From: Kocuria rosea | Lineage (GTDB): Bacteria > Actinomycetota > Actinomycetes > Actinomycetales > Micrococcaceae | Assembly (NCBI RefSeq): GCF_006094695.1 | Contig: NZ_CP035103.1 | Coordinates: 3,534,001 to 3,598,000 of the forward strand | DNA: 64,000 bases | Reading direction: 5' to 3' | Part shown: positions 18,594-26,722 of the stretch, piece after piece | Layout: each line of letters opens with the position of its first letter | Position numbering within the stretch: position 1 is the stretch's first letter | Translations under genes and position numbers: made by a program | Notes under the pieces: generated by a model | Seen by the model: only the letters and a program-made list of their open reading frames with translations | Databases searched by the model: none | What the model was told of the DNA's origin: nothing

Positions 18594-19795
18594 CGGACGG
18601 CCTCGGCGGTGCGCCGCTCGGCCGGGGAGAGCTCGATCGCCGGGATGTCGATGGTGCGGCGCTCGGCCGAGGAGCGCAGGCCAAGCTCGGCCAGCTGCAC
18701 CCCGCGCGCGGCGGAGAGCAGCCCGAACCGGTGCTCGCGGCCCGCTGCGACGTCGGCCAGGAACTCCTCCCACTGCGCCTTGAAGCCGTTGTCCAGCTCC
18801 GCGTTGGCCGGCACCTCCAGCCACTGGTCGCGGAAGGACTCGGTGACGGGCAGGTCCGGGTTCCAGACCGGCTTGGGCGTGTGGGCCCGCTGCTGGGCCA
18901 CGCACTTGTTCAGCCCGGCGACCGCCGAGCCGTGGGTGCCGTCCACCTGGAACTCCACCAGCTCGTCGCGGTACACGCGCACGGCCCAGGAGGAGTTGAT
19001 CTGGGCGACCACGGGGTCGCCGTCCGGGGTCTCGAGCTCGAAGACGCCGTAGGCGGCGTCGTCCGCGGTGGCCGGGTACTCGTGGCCCTGCTCGTCCCAC
19101 CGCGCGGGGATGTGCGTCACGGCGGTCGAGGTGACGGACCGGACCGGGCCCACGATGCCCTCGAGGACGTAGTTCCAGTGGCAGTACATGTCGACGGTCA
19201 TGGACCCGCCGTCCTCGCGCCGGTAGTTCCAGGACGGGCGCTGGGCCTCCTGGTGCTCGCCCTCGAAGACCCAGTAGCCGAACTCGCCGCGCAGGGACAG
19301 GATCCGGCCGAAGAAGCCCTCGTCCACGAGCCGCCGCAGCTTCACGAGACCGGGCAGGTAGAGCTTGTCGTGGACCACGCCGGCGGTGACGCCGCGCTCC
19401 TGGGCGATCTGCGCCAGCTCGACCGCCTCGTCCAGGGTCTCGGCGGTCGGCTTCTCGGTGTAGACGTGCTTGCCGGCGCGCATGGCCTTCTTGAGGGTCT
19501 CGGCCCGGAGGCTGGTCATGGAGGCGTCGAAGACCACGTCCACGGTGGGGTCCTCGATGACCGCGTCGAGATCGGTGGTCCAGTGCTCCACGCCGTGCCG
19601 GCGCGCCAGCTCGGCGACCTTGGCCTCGTTGCGGCCCACGAGGATCGGCTCGACGGTCACGCGGGTGCCGTCCGGCAGGGTCACTCCTCCCTGGTCCCGG
19701 ATGGGCAGGATCGAGCGCAGCAGGTGCTGGCGGTAGCCCATGCGGCCGGTGATGCCGTTCATGGCGATGCGGAGAACTCGGGGCTCGGACATCAT
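18590..19795 (-). CDS. Gfo/Idh/MocA family oxidoreductase
   Basis: Sugar dehydrogenase-type protein of about 401 residues. Rossmann motif MNGITGRMGYRQHL, then YTEKPTAETLDEAVELA, a tryptophan-rich substrate region (FGYWVFEGEHQEAQRPSWNYRRE) and MYCHWNYVLEGIVG. It is the first gene of the operon running down through DUF993, isomerase and glycerate kinase, and lies directly below the perfect LacI operator at 19824. Two adjacent ATGs (19795, 19792) follow GGAG; the second has the better spacing. Substrate unknown. Confidence 0.85.
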   Translation of the reverse strand: MMSEPRVLRIAMNGITGRMGYRQHLLRSILPIRDQGGVTLPDGTRVTVEPILVGRNEAKVAELARRHGVEHWTTDLDAVIEDPTVDVVFDASMTSLRAETLKKAMRAGKHVYTEKPTAETLDEAVELAQIAQERGVTAGVVHDKLYLPGLVKLRRLVDEGFFGRILSLRGEFGYWVFEGEHQEAQRPSWNYRREDGGSMTVDMYCHWNYVLEGIVGPVRSVTSTAVTHIPARWDEQGHEYPATADDAAYGVFELETPDGDPVVAQINSSWAVRVYRDELVEFQVDGTHGSAVAGLNKCVAQQRAHTPKPVWNPDLPVTESFRDQWLEVPANAELDNGFKAQWEEFLADVAAGREHRFGLLSAARGVQLAELGLRSSAERRTIDIPAIELSPAERRTAEAVR

Positions 19796-19823
19796 CAACT
19801 CCAGAGGATTCGGGAAATTTGTA

Positions 19824-19837
19824 GGAAAGCGCTTTCC
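19824..19837. promoter_or_regulatory. Perfect LacI-type operator in the lacI/oxidoreductase divergent gap
   Basis: GGAAAGCGCTTTCC is a perfect 14-base palindrome between the minus-strand oxidoreductase start and the plus-strand lacI-type gene. It is the best match of three sites in the window and is positioned to control both divergent units, including autoregulation. Confidence 0.85.
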
Positions 19838-19840
19838 ACT

Positions 19841-21331
19841 CTAGGGTTGGCTCAGTGTGACTGTCAACACGTTCCCGGTCCCGGACTCCCCGGCGCGGGG
19901 GCGAGACGCCCACCGGATGCGGTGAGGAGGAAGCAGGACCGGACGATGAGCGCAGTGACCCTCTCCCAGGTGGCCCGGGAGGCCGGGGTGTCCCTGGCCA
20001 CGGCCTCCCGGGTGCTCAACGGATCGGACCGCCGGCCGGCCGAGCACATCGCGGAGCGCGTCCGGGACGCCGCGGAGTCCCTCGGCTACGTGGCCAACGC
20101 CCAGGCGCAGGCGCTGGCGCGGTCCACCACCGGACTGGTGGGGCTCGTGGTCCACGACATCGCCGACCCCTACTTCTCCTCGATCGCCAAGGGCGTGCAG
20201 CGCCGGGCCCGCACGGACCGGCACCAGCTGCTGCTGGCCGCGACCGACGGCACCGACCAGCTCGACGCCGTCGCGGCCTTCGCGTCCCACCGCACCGACG
20301 CGATCATCATGGCGGGCTCGCGGCGGCGGGAGATCGACCCCCGGCTGCTCGCCGAGCTCACCCGCTACCAGAAGAACGGCGGCCGGGTGGTGACCATCGG
20401 CCAGGCCTGGCTCGAGGGCGCCGGCGCCGTCACCATCGACAACCGCAGCGCCGGCGACGACCTGACGGACATGCTGATCGGGACGGGCCGGACCCGCTTC
20501 GCCTTCCTCGGCGGGCCGGACGAGCTCGCCAGCGCGGCGGAGCGCCGGGCGGGCTTCCGCGCGGCCCTCGAGCGGGCGGGCCTGGAGCCGGAGGCCGAGG
20601 TCACGGAGGACTTCAACAGCCAGGGCGGCTACGAGGCCGCACGGGCGCTGGTGGACCGGCTCGGGGCCGACGCCGTGCGCGGGCTCACGGTCGTGGTCGG
20701 CAACGACGTCATGGCGCTCGGCGCGATCGCGGGCTTCCGGCACGCCGGGCTCGTGGTGCCGGACGACCTGCGGGTGGCCGGCTTCGACGACATCCCCAAC
20801 CTGCGGGACTTCTCCCCGGGCCTGACCACCGTGCGCTTCCCCCTGGAGCAGATCGGGGAGACCGCCGCGGACATCGCCCTGAGCCACGACCAGGTCCGGA
20901 TCGAGCACGTGGTGGGCGAGATCGTGCGGCGCGAGAGCGCCTGACCCCCGCACGGCCAGGACCGGCCGGTCGGACTGCAGGAGGATCCGCTGGGCGTGCG
21001 AGCCCATGATGAACTTCCCCACCTGGGAGCGCTGGCGCAGGCCGATGACGATCCGGGACACGTCGTGCTCCCGGGCGAGGTCGAGGATCTCCTGGGCGAG
21101 GTCGTCCCGGTGGGACGGCTGGAGCACGGTGTGCGGGACACCGGCGGACTCGGCGGCGGAGGTGACGCGGCGCAGGTCGTCGTCGGAGGCGACCGACTTG
21201 TCCGCCAGGGCGCCCTCGCGCACGGAGTTGACGATCAGCAGCCGCTCCCCCCGCAGCCGGGCCTCCTCGATGGCGGCGCGGACGGCGGCCTCGCCGACGG
21301 GGGTGGGGACGTAACCGACGAGGATGCTCAT
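19841..21331 (-). CDS. Universal stress protein with lost stop codon (Usp domain at about 20950-21331)
   Basis: The first ~127 residues form a UspA domain: MSILVGYVPTP, then RIVIGLRQRSQVGKFIMGSHAQRIL, the G-x2-G-x9-G(S/T)-like nucleotide loop, and the family ending SDRPVLAVR. A stop would be expected here, but none occurs in frame until a TAG at 19841. The frame runs about 365 further codons antisense through the lacI-type gene, and the extension has no protein-like features. So the native stop was probably lost in a rearrangement or deletion at about 20940-20950. The start overlaps tctA by 4 bases, placing usp at the end of the tctCBA operon. Real product length is uncertain. Confidence 0.6.
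   Translation of the reverse strand: MSILVGYVPTPVGEAAVRAAIEEARLRGERLLIVNSVREGALADKSVASDDDLRRVTSAAESAGVPHTVLQPSHRDDLAQEILDLAREHDVSRIVIGLRQRSQVGKFIMGSHAQRILLQSDRPVLAVRGSGALAPHDLAHHVLDPDLVVAQGDVRGGLPDLLQGEAHGGQARGEVPQVGDVVEAGHPQVVRHHEPGVPEARDRAERHDVVADHDREPAHGVGPEPVHQRPCGLVAALAVEVLRDLGLRLQARPLEGRAEARPALRRAGELVRPAEEGEAGPARPDQHVRQVVAGAAVVDGDGAGALEPGLADGHHPAAVLLVAGELGEQPGVDLPPPRARHDDRVGAVGREGRDGVELVGAVGRGQQQLVPVRAGPALHALGDRGEVGVGDVVDHEPHQSGGGPRQRLRLGVGHVAEGLRGVPDALRDVLGRPAVRSVEHPGGRGQGHPGLPGHLGEGHCAHRPVLLPPHRIRWASRPRAGESGTGNVLTVTLSQP
19946..20944 (+). CDS. LacI family transcriptional regulator of the sugar island
   Basis: Repressor of 332 residues. N-terminal HTH (residues about 4-50: VTLSQVAREAGVSLATASRVLNGS...) with the hinge AQALARSTTGLVG, followed by a periplasmic-binding-like effector domain (LVVHDIADPYFSSIAKGVQ, VAGFDDIPNLRDFSPGLTTVRFP). 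ATG at 19946 has GAGGAGG upstream. The perfect palindrome at 19824 is adjacent, and the same motif recurs at 4095 and 15154, so it most likely represses the binding protein, the permease operon and the divergent oxidoreductase operon. The inducer is unknown. Its stop abuts the point where usp lost its stop codon. Confidence 0.9.
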   Translation: MSAVTLSQVAREAGVSLATASRVLNGSDRRPAEHIAERVRDAAESLGYVANAQAQALARSTTGLVGLVVHDIADPYFSSIAKGVQRRARTDRHQLLLAATDGTDQLDAVAAFASHRTDAIIMAGSRRREIDPRLLAELTRYQKNGGRVVTIGQAWLEGAGAVTIDNRSAGDDLTDMLIGTGRTRFAFLGGPDELASAAERRAGFRAALERAGLEPEAEVTEDFNSQGGYEAARALVDRLGADAVRGLTVVVGNDVMALGAIAGFRHAGLVVPDDLRVAGFDDIPNLRDFSPGLTTVRFPLEQIGETAADIALSHDQVRIEHVVGEIVRRESA

Positions 21332-22881
21332 GCGTTCTCCTTGACAGGGGTGCGGTCGGAGTCCTCGACGGACGGTCCCGCGGGGGACGTCCCGGAGGCG
21401 CTGCGACGGCGGAGGGCGGACTGGATGACGGGCAGCACGGCGACGAGCACGAACAGCAGCAGCAGGGTCGCCGAGATGGGGCGGGTGAAGAACCCGGTGA
21501 CGTCTCCCTCGAAGACGAGCAGGGAGCGGCGCAGGTTGGACTCCAGCAGGGAGCCGAGGACGAAGGCCAGCACCAGGGGGCCGGGCTCGAAGCCGAACTT
21601 CTTCATGAGGTAGCCGACGGCGCCGAAGACCACGACGAGCATGACGTCGAACATCGAGTTGTTGATCGTGTAGGCGCCCAGCATCGTGATCAGCACGGTG
21701 ATGGGGGCGAGGATGGCGCCCCGCACCCGGAGGATGCGCACGAAGACCCCGATGAGGGGGATCGACATGATCAGCAGCAGGATGTTGCCGACGTACATGG
21801 AGTTGACCACGCCCCAGAACAGCTCGGGGTCCTGCTGGACGAGCTGCGGGCCCGGCGTGACGCCCTGGATGAGCAGGGCGCCGAACATCAGGGCCATTGT
21901 GGCGTTGGCCGGGATGCCCAGGGTGAGCAGGGGGATGAAGGAGCTGGTGGCCGCCGCGTTGTTGGCGGTCTCCGGGCCGGCGACGCCCTCGATGGCGCCC
22001 CTGCCGAAGCGCTCGGGTTGCTTGGCCCGCTTCTTCTCCATGGCGTAGGCGGCCATCGAGGAGATCGTGGCGCCGCCGCCGGGCAGGATGCCGAGGAAGA
22101 AGCCCAGGACCGAGCCGCGGCCGATGGCCCCGGACGACTGCTTGAGGTCCGCCCGGGAGGGCCAGACGTTGGAGACCTTGTCGGGCGCCTTGGCCGCACG
22201 GTGGCGCTCCTCCAGGTTGTGCAGGATCTCGCCGAGGCCGAACAGCCCCATGGCCACGGGCACGAAGTCGATGCCGTCGGCCAGGTTGAGGTTGCCGAAC
22301 GTGAGCCGTTCGGCTCCGGTGAAGACGTCGCGGCCGACCGTGGCCAGCAGCAGCCCGAAGCACGCGGCGATCAGCGCCTTGGACTTGTTGCCGTTGCTGA
22401 TGGTGGCCACCAGCAGAATGCCGAGCAGGGCGAGCGCGGTGTACTCGGGCGGACCGAAGTCGAGGGCGAAGCCGGCGACGAGCGGGGCCAGGAAGGTGAG
22501 GCCGACGATCGCGACGGTGCCCCCGATGAAGGAGCCGATCGCGGCGATGCCCAGCGCGGTGCCGGCACGGCCCTGCTTGGCCAGCATGTAGCCGTCGAAG
22601 ACCGTGACCACGGAGCTGGCCTCGCCGGGCAGCCGGAGCAGCACGGAGGTGATGGTCCCGCCGTACTGGGCCCCGTAGAAGATGCCGGCCAGCATGATGA
22701 TCGCCGTCACCGGTTCGATGCCGTAGGTCAGCGGCAGCAGGATGGCGATGGTCGCGGCGGGGCCCAGGCCGGGCAGCACGCCGATCAGCATGCCGATGGT
22801 CACGCCCAGGAGGCAGTACAGCAGGTTGGTCGGTTGGAGGACGACGCCGAAGCCGTCCAGGGCGGGTTGCAGGAAGTCCAT
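21328..22881 (-). CDS. tctA: Tripartite tricarboxylate transporter large permease TctA
   Basis: Large membrane subunit (517 residues, about a dozen membrane segments) of a TTT-family importer for carboxylates. Signature stretches: LLYCLLGVTIGMLIGVLPGLGP, GIFYGAQYGGTITSVLLRLPGEAS, FFLGILPGGGATISSMAAYAMEKK, GVAGPETANNAAATSSFIPLLTLGIP. Gene order tctC-tctB-tctA-usp is transcribed from a promoter at about 24650. Next to the glucarate genes it probably imports an aldarate rather than citrate (inferred). Confidence 0.93.
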   Translation of the reverse strand: MDFLQPALDGFGVVLQPTNLLYCLLGVTIGMLIGVLPGLGPAATIAILLPLTYGIEPVTAIIMLAGIFYGAQYGGTITSVLLRLPGEASSVVTVFDGYMLAKQGRAGTALGIAAIGSFIGGTVAIVGLTFLAPLVAGFALDFGPPEYTALALLGILLVATISNGNKSKALIAACFGLLLATVGRDVFTGAERLTFGNLNLADGIDFVPVAMGLFGLGEILHNLEERHRAAKAPDKVSNVWPSRADLKQSSGAIGRGSVLGFFLGILPGGGATISSMAAYAMEKKRAKQPERFGRGAIEGVAGPETANNAAATSSFIPLLTLGIPANATMALMFGALLIQGVTPGPQLVQQDPELFWGVVNSMYVGNILLLIMSIPLIGVFVRILRVRGAILAPITVLITMLGAYTINNSMFDVMLVVVFGAVGYLMKKFGFEPGPLVLAFVLGSLLESNLRRSLLVFEGDVTGFFTRPISATLLLLFVLVAVLPVIQSALRRRSASGTSPAGPSVEDSDRTPVKENA

Positions 22882-22920
22882 GCGGGAGCCTTTGGTCGGT
22901 GGCCGCCGTGGCGGCGGCCG

Positions 22921-23481
22921 TCAGAACAGGTGCGGGATCGACGTGCCGAGGGCGGTGATGAAGATCAGGTAGAAGGCGACGACGACGAGCGCGGAGTACA
23001 GGGCCGCGGCCCGCCACGTCTCGCCACCCAGGAACTTCATCCAGACGAAGGACAGGAGCAGGGCGGGGATCTCGAAGCCGATCACGGGCATGAGCAGCAC
23101 CAGCCCCACGAGGGTCACGAGCCCGCAGGCGGCCAGCAGCGACTCCCGGGTGAACTTCTCCCCCTCTCCTCCGCGCCGGCCCAGGACCAGGTGGGACAGG
23201 CCGATCACGACGGCCACGACGCTCACCACGAACGGCCACATGCCGGGGGCCGGCTGCTGCGGTGTGCCCAGTCCCATGCGCAGGGACAGCACGGCCGCGG
23301 CAGCCGCCAGCACCGTGACCGCCAGGGTCGAGCCGAGGGCCGCCGCGCGGCCGCCGGGCGGCGGGCCCTCGGCCTCCCACCGGGCGGCGAGCTGCTCCGG
23401 GGTGAGCTCCTCGACCGCCGTCTCCGGGTCGTGGAGGACGTCGGCGACGGAGGCCGTGCCGTCCGGGCGGGACTGCTTCAT
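22921..23481 (-). CDS. tctB: Tripartite tricarboxylate transporter small permease TctB
   Basis: Small membrane subunit of about 186 residues with four predicted membrane helices after a charged N-terminus (PETAVEELTPEQLAARWEAEG). ATG at 23481 has AGGAG 7-8 bases upstream; an in-frame ATG at 23529 (MTTTTALPT...) would add 16 residues but has a poorer ribosome site. Partner of TctA and TctC. Sequence in this family is poorly conserved, so the call relies on size, topology and position. Confidence 0.85.
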   Translation of the reverse strand: MKQSRPDGTASVADVLHDPETAVEELTPEQLAARWEAEGPPPGGRAAALGSTLAVTVLAAAAAVLSLRMGLGTPQQPAPGMWPFVVSVVAVVIGLSHLVLGRRGGEGEKFTRESLLAACGLVTLVGLVLLMPVIGFEIPALLLSFVWMKFLGGETWRAAALYSALVVVAFYLIFITALGTSIPHLF

Positions 23482-23543
23482 GGAGTCGCTCCTGGCTGTA
23501 GTGGTCGGCAGGGCCGTGGTGGTGGTCATGGCGGCGCCGGTCC

Positions 23544-24545
23544 CTACTCGGCGAGGGAGATGTCGTGCTCCTCGACGAGCTGCTCGTAGCGCTCGGCGAG
23601 CTCGGTCCACTCCGCCTCGACCTCCTCGCCGGAGACCTCCCACGGGGTGAGCAGGTTCTGCTCGTTGAAGTCCTGGTAGGCCTCCGACTGCACGGCGGCG
23701 TCGAAGGCCTCGACCAGCCGCGCCTTGACGTCGTCCGGGAGCCCTTCGGGAGCGGCCACCGCCCGGTACTGGGAGACGGGGACGTCGTAGCCGGACTCGA
23801 CGGCGGTGGGCACGTCGGGCAGGAACTCGTTGCGCTCCTCGGAGAACACCACGATCGGCGTCACCTCGCCGGCGTCGATCTGCGGCTTGGCCTCGCCCAG
23901 CTGGACGGTGGCGACCTGCACCTGGTCGCCGAGCACGGCGGTCAGCGCCGGGGAGCCGGAGTCGAAGGGCACCTCGGTGCCGGTGATGTCGGCCTGCGCG
24001 AACAGCACGGTCTGGGCCAGCTGGGAGCCGGTGCCCACGCCGGTGGTGCCGTAGCTGAACGAGCCCGAGGCGCCCTGCACGTCCTCGAGGGACTCCAAGC
24101 CGGACTCCTTGCTCGCGACCATCACGTAGTCGTCCTGGGACAGGCCCTTGAGCACCTCGACGTCGTCCAGGGACACGGCCTCCTCCTCGCCCACGGCCAG
24201 CGGCGTGATGGTGATCAGCGAGGCGTTGAGCAGCACCAGATTCTGGCCGTCGGGGGACGCGCCGGCGACCTCCTGGGTGGCGAGGGCGCCGTTGGCGCCG
24301 GGCTTGTTCACGACCGGCATCGGGACCCCGAGGTCCTCCGCTGCGGCGTCGGACACGGCGCGGGCGATGAGGTCGGTGGATCCGCCGGCGGCCTGGCCGA
24401 CGGTCAGGGTGATGGGATCCGTCGGGAAGTCCGCCCCGGAGGCGCTGCTGCCCCCGCCGACGTTGCCGCCGCACGCGCTGAGCGCGAGGAGCGAGGTCGC
24501 TGCGGTGACGCCGACGAGCGCCGTGCGGAACGAGGTGTTCTTCAT
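23544..24545 (-). CDS. tctC: Tripartite tricarboxylate transporter substrate-binding lipoprotein TctC
   Basis: Bug-family extracytoplasmic receptor of 333 residues with a lipobox ending at Cys25 (ALSAC) followed by a Gly/Ser linker. Family features: VGQAAGGSTDLIARAVSDA, VVNKPGANGALATQEVAGASPDG, SFSYGTTGVGTGSQLA, and FSEERNEFLPDVPTAVESGYDV. It binds a carboxylate ligand outside the cell for TctAB. It is the first gene of the tct operon and is divergent from lysR. Confidence 0.92.
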   Translation of the reverse strand: MKNTSFRTALVGVTAATSLLALSACGGNVGGGSSASGADFPTDPITLTVGQAAGGSTDLIARAVSDAAAEDLGVPMPVVNKPGANGALATQEVAGASPDGQNLVLLNASLITITPLAVGEEEAVSLDDVEVLKGLSQDDYVMVASKESGLESLEDVQGASGSFSYGTTGVGTGSQLAQTVLFAQADITGTEVPFDSGSPALTAVLGDQVQVATVQLGEAKPQIDAGEVTPIVVFSEERNEFLPDVPTAVESGYDVPVSQYRAVAAPEGLPDDVKARLVEAFDAAVQSEAYQDFNEQNLLTPWEVSGEEVEAEWTELAERYEQLVEEHDISLAE

Positions 24546-24641
24546 GGGTTCTCCTGAAGGGGTGAGGGATCGGAACCGCCCGACCGGGGCGCGAGAGGAC
24601 TCGCACCCCTGTGAGTGGCATCACAAGCGGATCGGTTCCCG

Positions 24642-24690
24642 AGCCTAAAGAGGGATGATGATGCCTGTCCAAGCCAATTCGTGCATTGAG
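24642..24690 (-). promoter_or_regulatory. tctC promoter with LysR-type site
   Basis: On the minus strand, CTCAATGCACGA (24679-24690) is followed by TTGGAC (24667-24672) and TAGGCT (24642-24647, 19-base spacer). The kdgD promoter has the same arrangement, CTCAGTGCATGA then TTGGACAGCATCA and TAGG. Shared elements at two promoters flanking lysR make this a probable LysR-controlled promoter. Confidence 0.55.
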
Positions 24691-24705
24691 TAATACCCGG
24701 AGGAC

Positions 24706-25593
24706 ATGATGTTCACACTCGATCAGGCACGGAGCTTCATCGCCGTCGCGGAGGAGCTGCACTTCGGCCGCGCCGCCGTGCGGCTCAACATGACGCAGCC
24801 TCCCCTGAGCCGCCAGATCCAGAAGCTCGAGAAGACGGTGGGGGTCGAGCTCCTGGAGCGGGACAACCGCCGGGTGGCGCTCACGGCCGCCGGGCGGGCG
24901 TTCCTGGTCGAGGCCCGCAAGCTGGTGGTCGCCGCCGACCGGGCGCCGCTGCTGGCGCGCCGGATCGCCGCCGGGCGCTCGGGGGTGCTGCGGATCGGCT
25001 TCACGGCGGCCTCCGGGTTCAGCCTGCTGGGACCGCTGCTCAGCGAGATCGAGCGGGTGCTGCCGGACGTCGACGTCGACCTGCAGGAACTGGTGACCGG
25101 CGAGCAGCTGCAGGCGCTCGAGAACGGCGACCTCGACCTCGGGCTCGCCCGCCCGCCCTTCGACACGGAGCTCTTCGAGTCGCAGCTGCTGCTCGCCGAG
25201 GACCTGTACGTCGCCGCCCCGGCCGACCACCCGCTGAGCATCCTCAGGCGGCCCGTCACGTCGGCCGACCTCAAGGACCTCCCGCTGATCATGCACTCCC
25301 CCACCAAGGCGCGGTACTTCTACGACCACGTGGTGCGGCTCGTGGAGGTGGAGCACCGCAACGTCGTCCACACCGTCAGCCAGGTCCTCACCATGGTGGC
25401 GCTCGTGGCCGCGGGGCGAGGAATCGCCTTCGTCCCGGAGTCCGCCCGGCTGCTCGGCATCGACGGCGTGTCCTACCACCGGCTGGCCAGCAGCTCCTCG
25501 GGCTCCGTCGAGCTGCACGCCCTGTGGGACCGCACCTCGAAGAATCCCGCCCTGCACCACCTGCTCGACCTCCTGCGCACCCAGCCGCACTGA
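24706..25593 (+). CDS. LysR family transcriptional regulator
   Basis: Regulator of 295 residues. N-terminal winged HTH (residues about 4-62, FIAVAEELHFGRAAVRLNMTQPPLSRQIQKLE) and a LysR substrate domain (GVLRIGFTAASGFSLLGPLLSEIERVLP...). Two adjacent ATGs (24706, 24709) follow GGAGG; the second has more usual spacing. It lies between tctC (divergent) and the kdgD operon (co-directional), and similar candidate binding sites flank it on both sides. It probably senses an aldarate or intermediate and activates both units (inferred). Confidence 0.9.
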   Translation: MMFTLDQARSFIAVAEELHFGRAAVRLNMTQPPLSRQIQKLEKTVGVELLERDNRRVALTAAGRAFLVEARKLVVAADRAPLLARRIAAGRSGVLRIGFTAASGFSLLGPLLSEIERVLPDVDVDLQELVTGEQLQALENGDLDLGLARPPFDTELFESQLLLAEDLYVAAPADHPLSILRRPVTSADLKDLPLIMHSPTKARYFYDHVVRLVEVEHRNVVHTVSQVLTMVALVAAGRGIAFVPESARLLGIDGVSYHRLASSSSGSVELHALWDRTSKNPALHHLLDLLRTQPH

Positions 25594-25609
25594 GCACAGC
25601 ATCGATGCC

Positions 25610-25669
25610 CTCAGTGCATGACTCCATTCAAAAACGGCCTTGGACAGCATCAAAAGTCCTCCCTAGGGT
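25610..25669 (+). promoter_or_regulatory. kdgD operon promoter with LysR-type site
   Basis: CTCAGTGCATGA (25610-25621) precedes TTGGAC (25640-25645) and TAGGGT (25664-25669, 18-base spacer). The match with the tctC promoter extends over the LysR-like site and TTGGACA-GCATCA. The site-to-minus-35 distance differs by 12 bases, about one helical turn. Confidence 0.55.
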
Positions 25670-25725
25670 GAGACGTGATTCACAGGCAGAACGCCTCACC
25701 TCGACCCATGCGAAGGACGACGACC

Positions 25726-26673
25726 GTGGCCACACACACTCCCCGGGAACTGGCGGACAAGCTCAAGGACGGCCTGCTGTCCTTCCCCGTCACCGCGTTC
25801 GACCAGGACCTGCTCTTCGACGAGAGCGCCTACCGCCAGCACCTGTCCTGGCAGGCCTCCTACCCCGTGGCCGGGCTCTTCGCCGCCGGCGGCACCGGGG
25901 AGGGCTTCTCCCTCACCCCCGAGGAGACCGCCACCGTGGTGGCCGCGGCCGTTGACGAGGTCGCCGGCCGGGTCCCCGTGCTGGCCCCGGCGGCCGGCAA
26001 CACCGCCCAGGCCGTGCGCAACGCCGCCGACGCGTCCGCCGCCGGGGCCGAGGGCCTGCTGCTGCTGCCCCCCTACCTCACCGAGTGCGACCAGGAGGGC
26101 CTGCTCGCCCACGCCTCGGCCGTGTGCCAGGCCACCGACCTCGGGGTCATCGCCTACAACCGGGCCAACGCCATCTACTCCGCCGCCACGATCGCCCGGC
26201 TGGCCGAGCGGCACGAGAACTTCATCGGCTTCAAGGACGGCGTCGGCGACATCGAGCACCTCACCAAGGTCTACGCCACCAACGGGGACCGCCTGTTCTA
26301 CCTGGGCGGGCTGCCCACCGCGGAGACCTTTGCCCTGCCCCTGCTGCAGCTGGGGATGAGCACCTACTCCTCGGCGATGTACAACTTCGTCCCCGAGTTC
26401 GCCCTGGAGTTCTACGCCGACGTCCGCGCCCAGGACCGGGCCGCCGTCACGGACAAGCTCAACCGGTTCGTGCTGCCCTACATCGAGATCCGCGACCGGG
26501 TGAAGGGCTACGGGGTCTCCATCGTCAAGGGCGGGCTCAAGGCCGTGGGCCGGGACGCCGGCGGGGTCCGCCCCCCGCTGCAGGACCTCACCGAGACCGA
26601 CCTCGCCGACCTCACCGCCCTCATCGACGCCCTCCCCACCGGCACCCCGGCGGACACCCTGCAGCGGGCCTGA
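25726..26673 (+). CDS. kdgD: 5-dehydro-4-deoxyglucarate dehydratase
   Basis: Converts 5-keto-4-deoxy-D-glucarate to 2,5-dioxovalerate (ketoglutarate semialdehyde) with loss of water and CO2. DHDPS/NAL-family barrel of 315 residues. Schiff-base Lys170 in GFKDGVGD, Tyr144 in AYNRANA, and the substrate-carboxylate loop AAGGTGEGFSLTPEE. GTG at 25726 has AAGGA 8 bases upstream; an ATG at 25708 is possible. It sits directly before the semialdehyde dehydrogenase and glucarate dehydratase genes, completing the glucarate to 2-oxoglutarate route. Confidence 0.93.
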   Translation: MATHTPRELADKLKDGLLSFPVTAFDQDLLFDESAYRQHLSWQASYPVAGLFAAGGTGEGFSLTPEETATVVAAAVDEVAGRVPVLAPAAGNTAQAVRNAADASAAGAEGLLLLPPYLTECDQEGLLAHASAVCQATDLGVIAYNRANAIYSAATIARLAERHENFIGFKDGVGDIEHLTKVYATNGDRLFYLGGLPTAETFALPLLQLGMSTYSSAMYNFVPEFALEFYADVRAQDRAAVTDKLNRFVLPYIEIRDRVKGYGVSIVKGGLKAVGRDAGGVRPPLQDLTETDLADLTALIDALPTGTPADTLQRA

Positions 26674-26722
26674 CACCAGCCTCTCCCCAAGAGACCGCAC
26701 GCACAGACAGCGAAGGAACCCC

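Noticed and set aside
19841..20945. C-terminal extension of the Usp frame as a real protein domain
   Set aside because: It is the antisense of the lacI-type gene and has no recognisable fold; it is reported as stop-codon loss instead.
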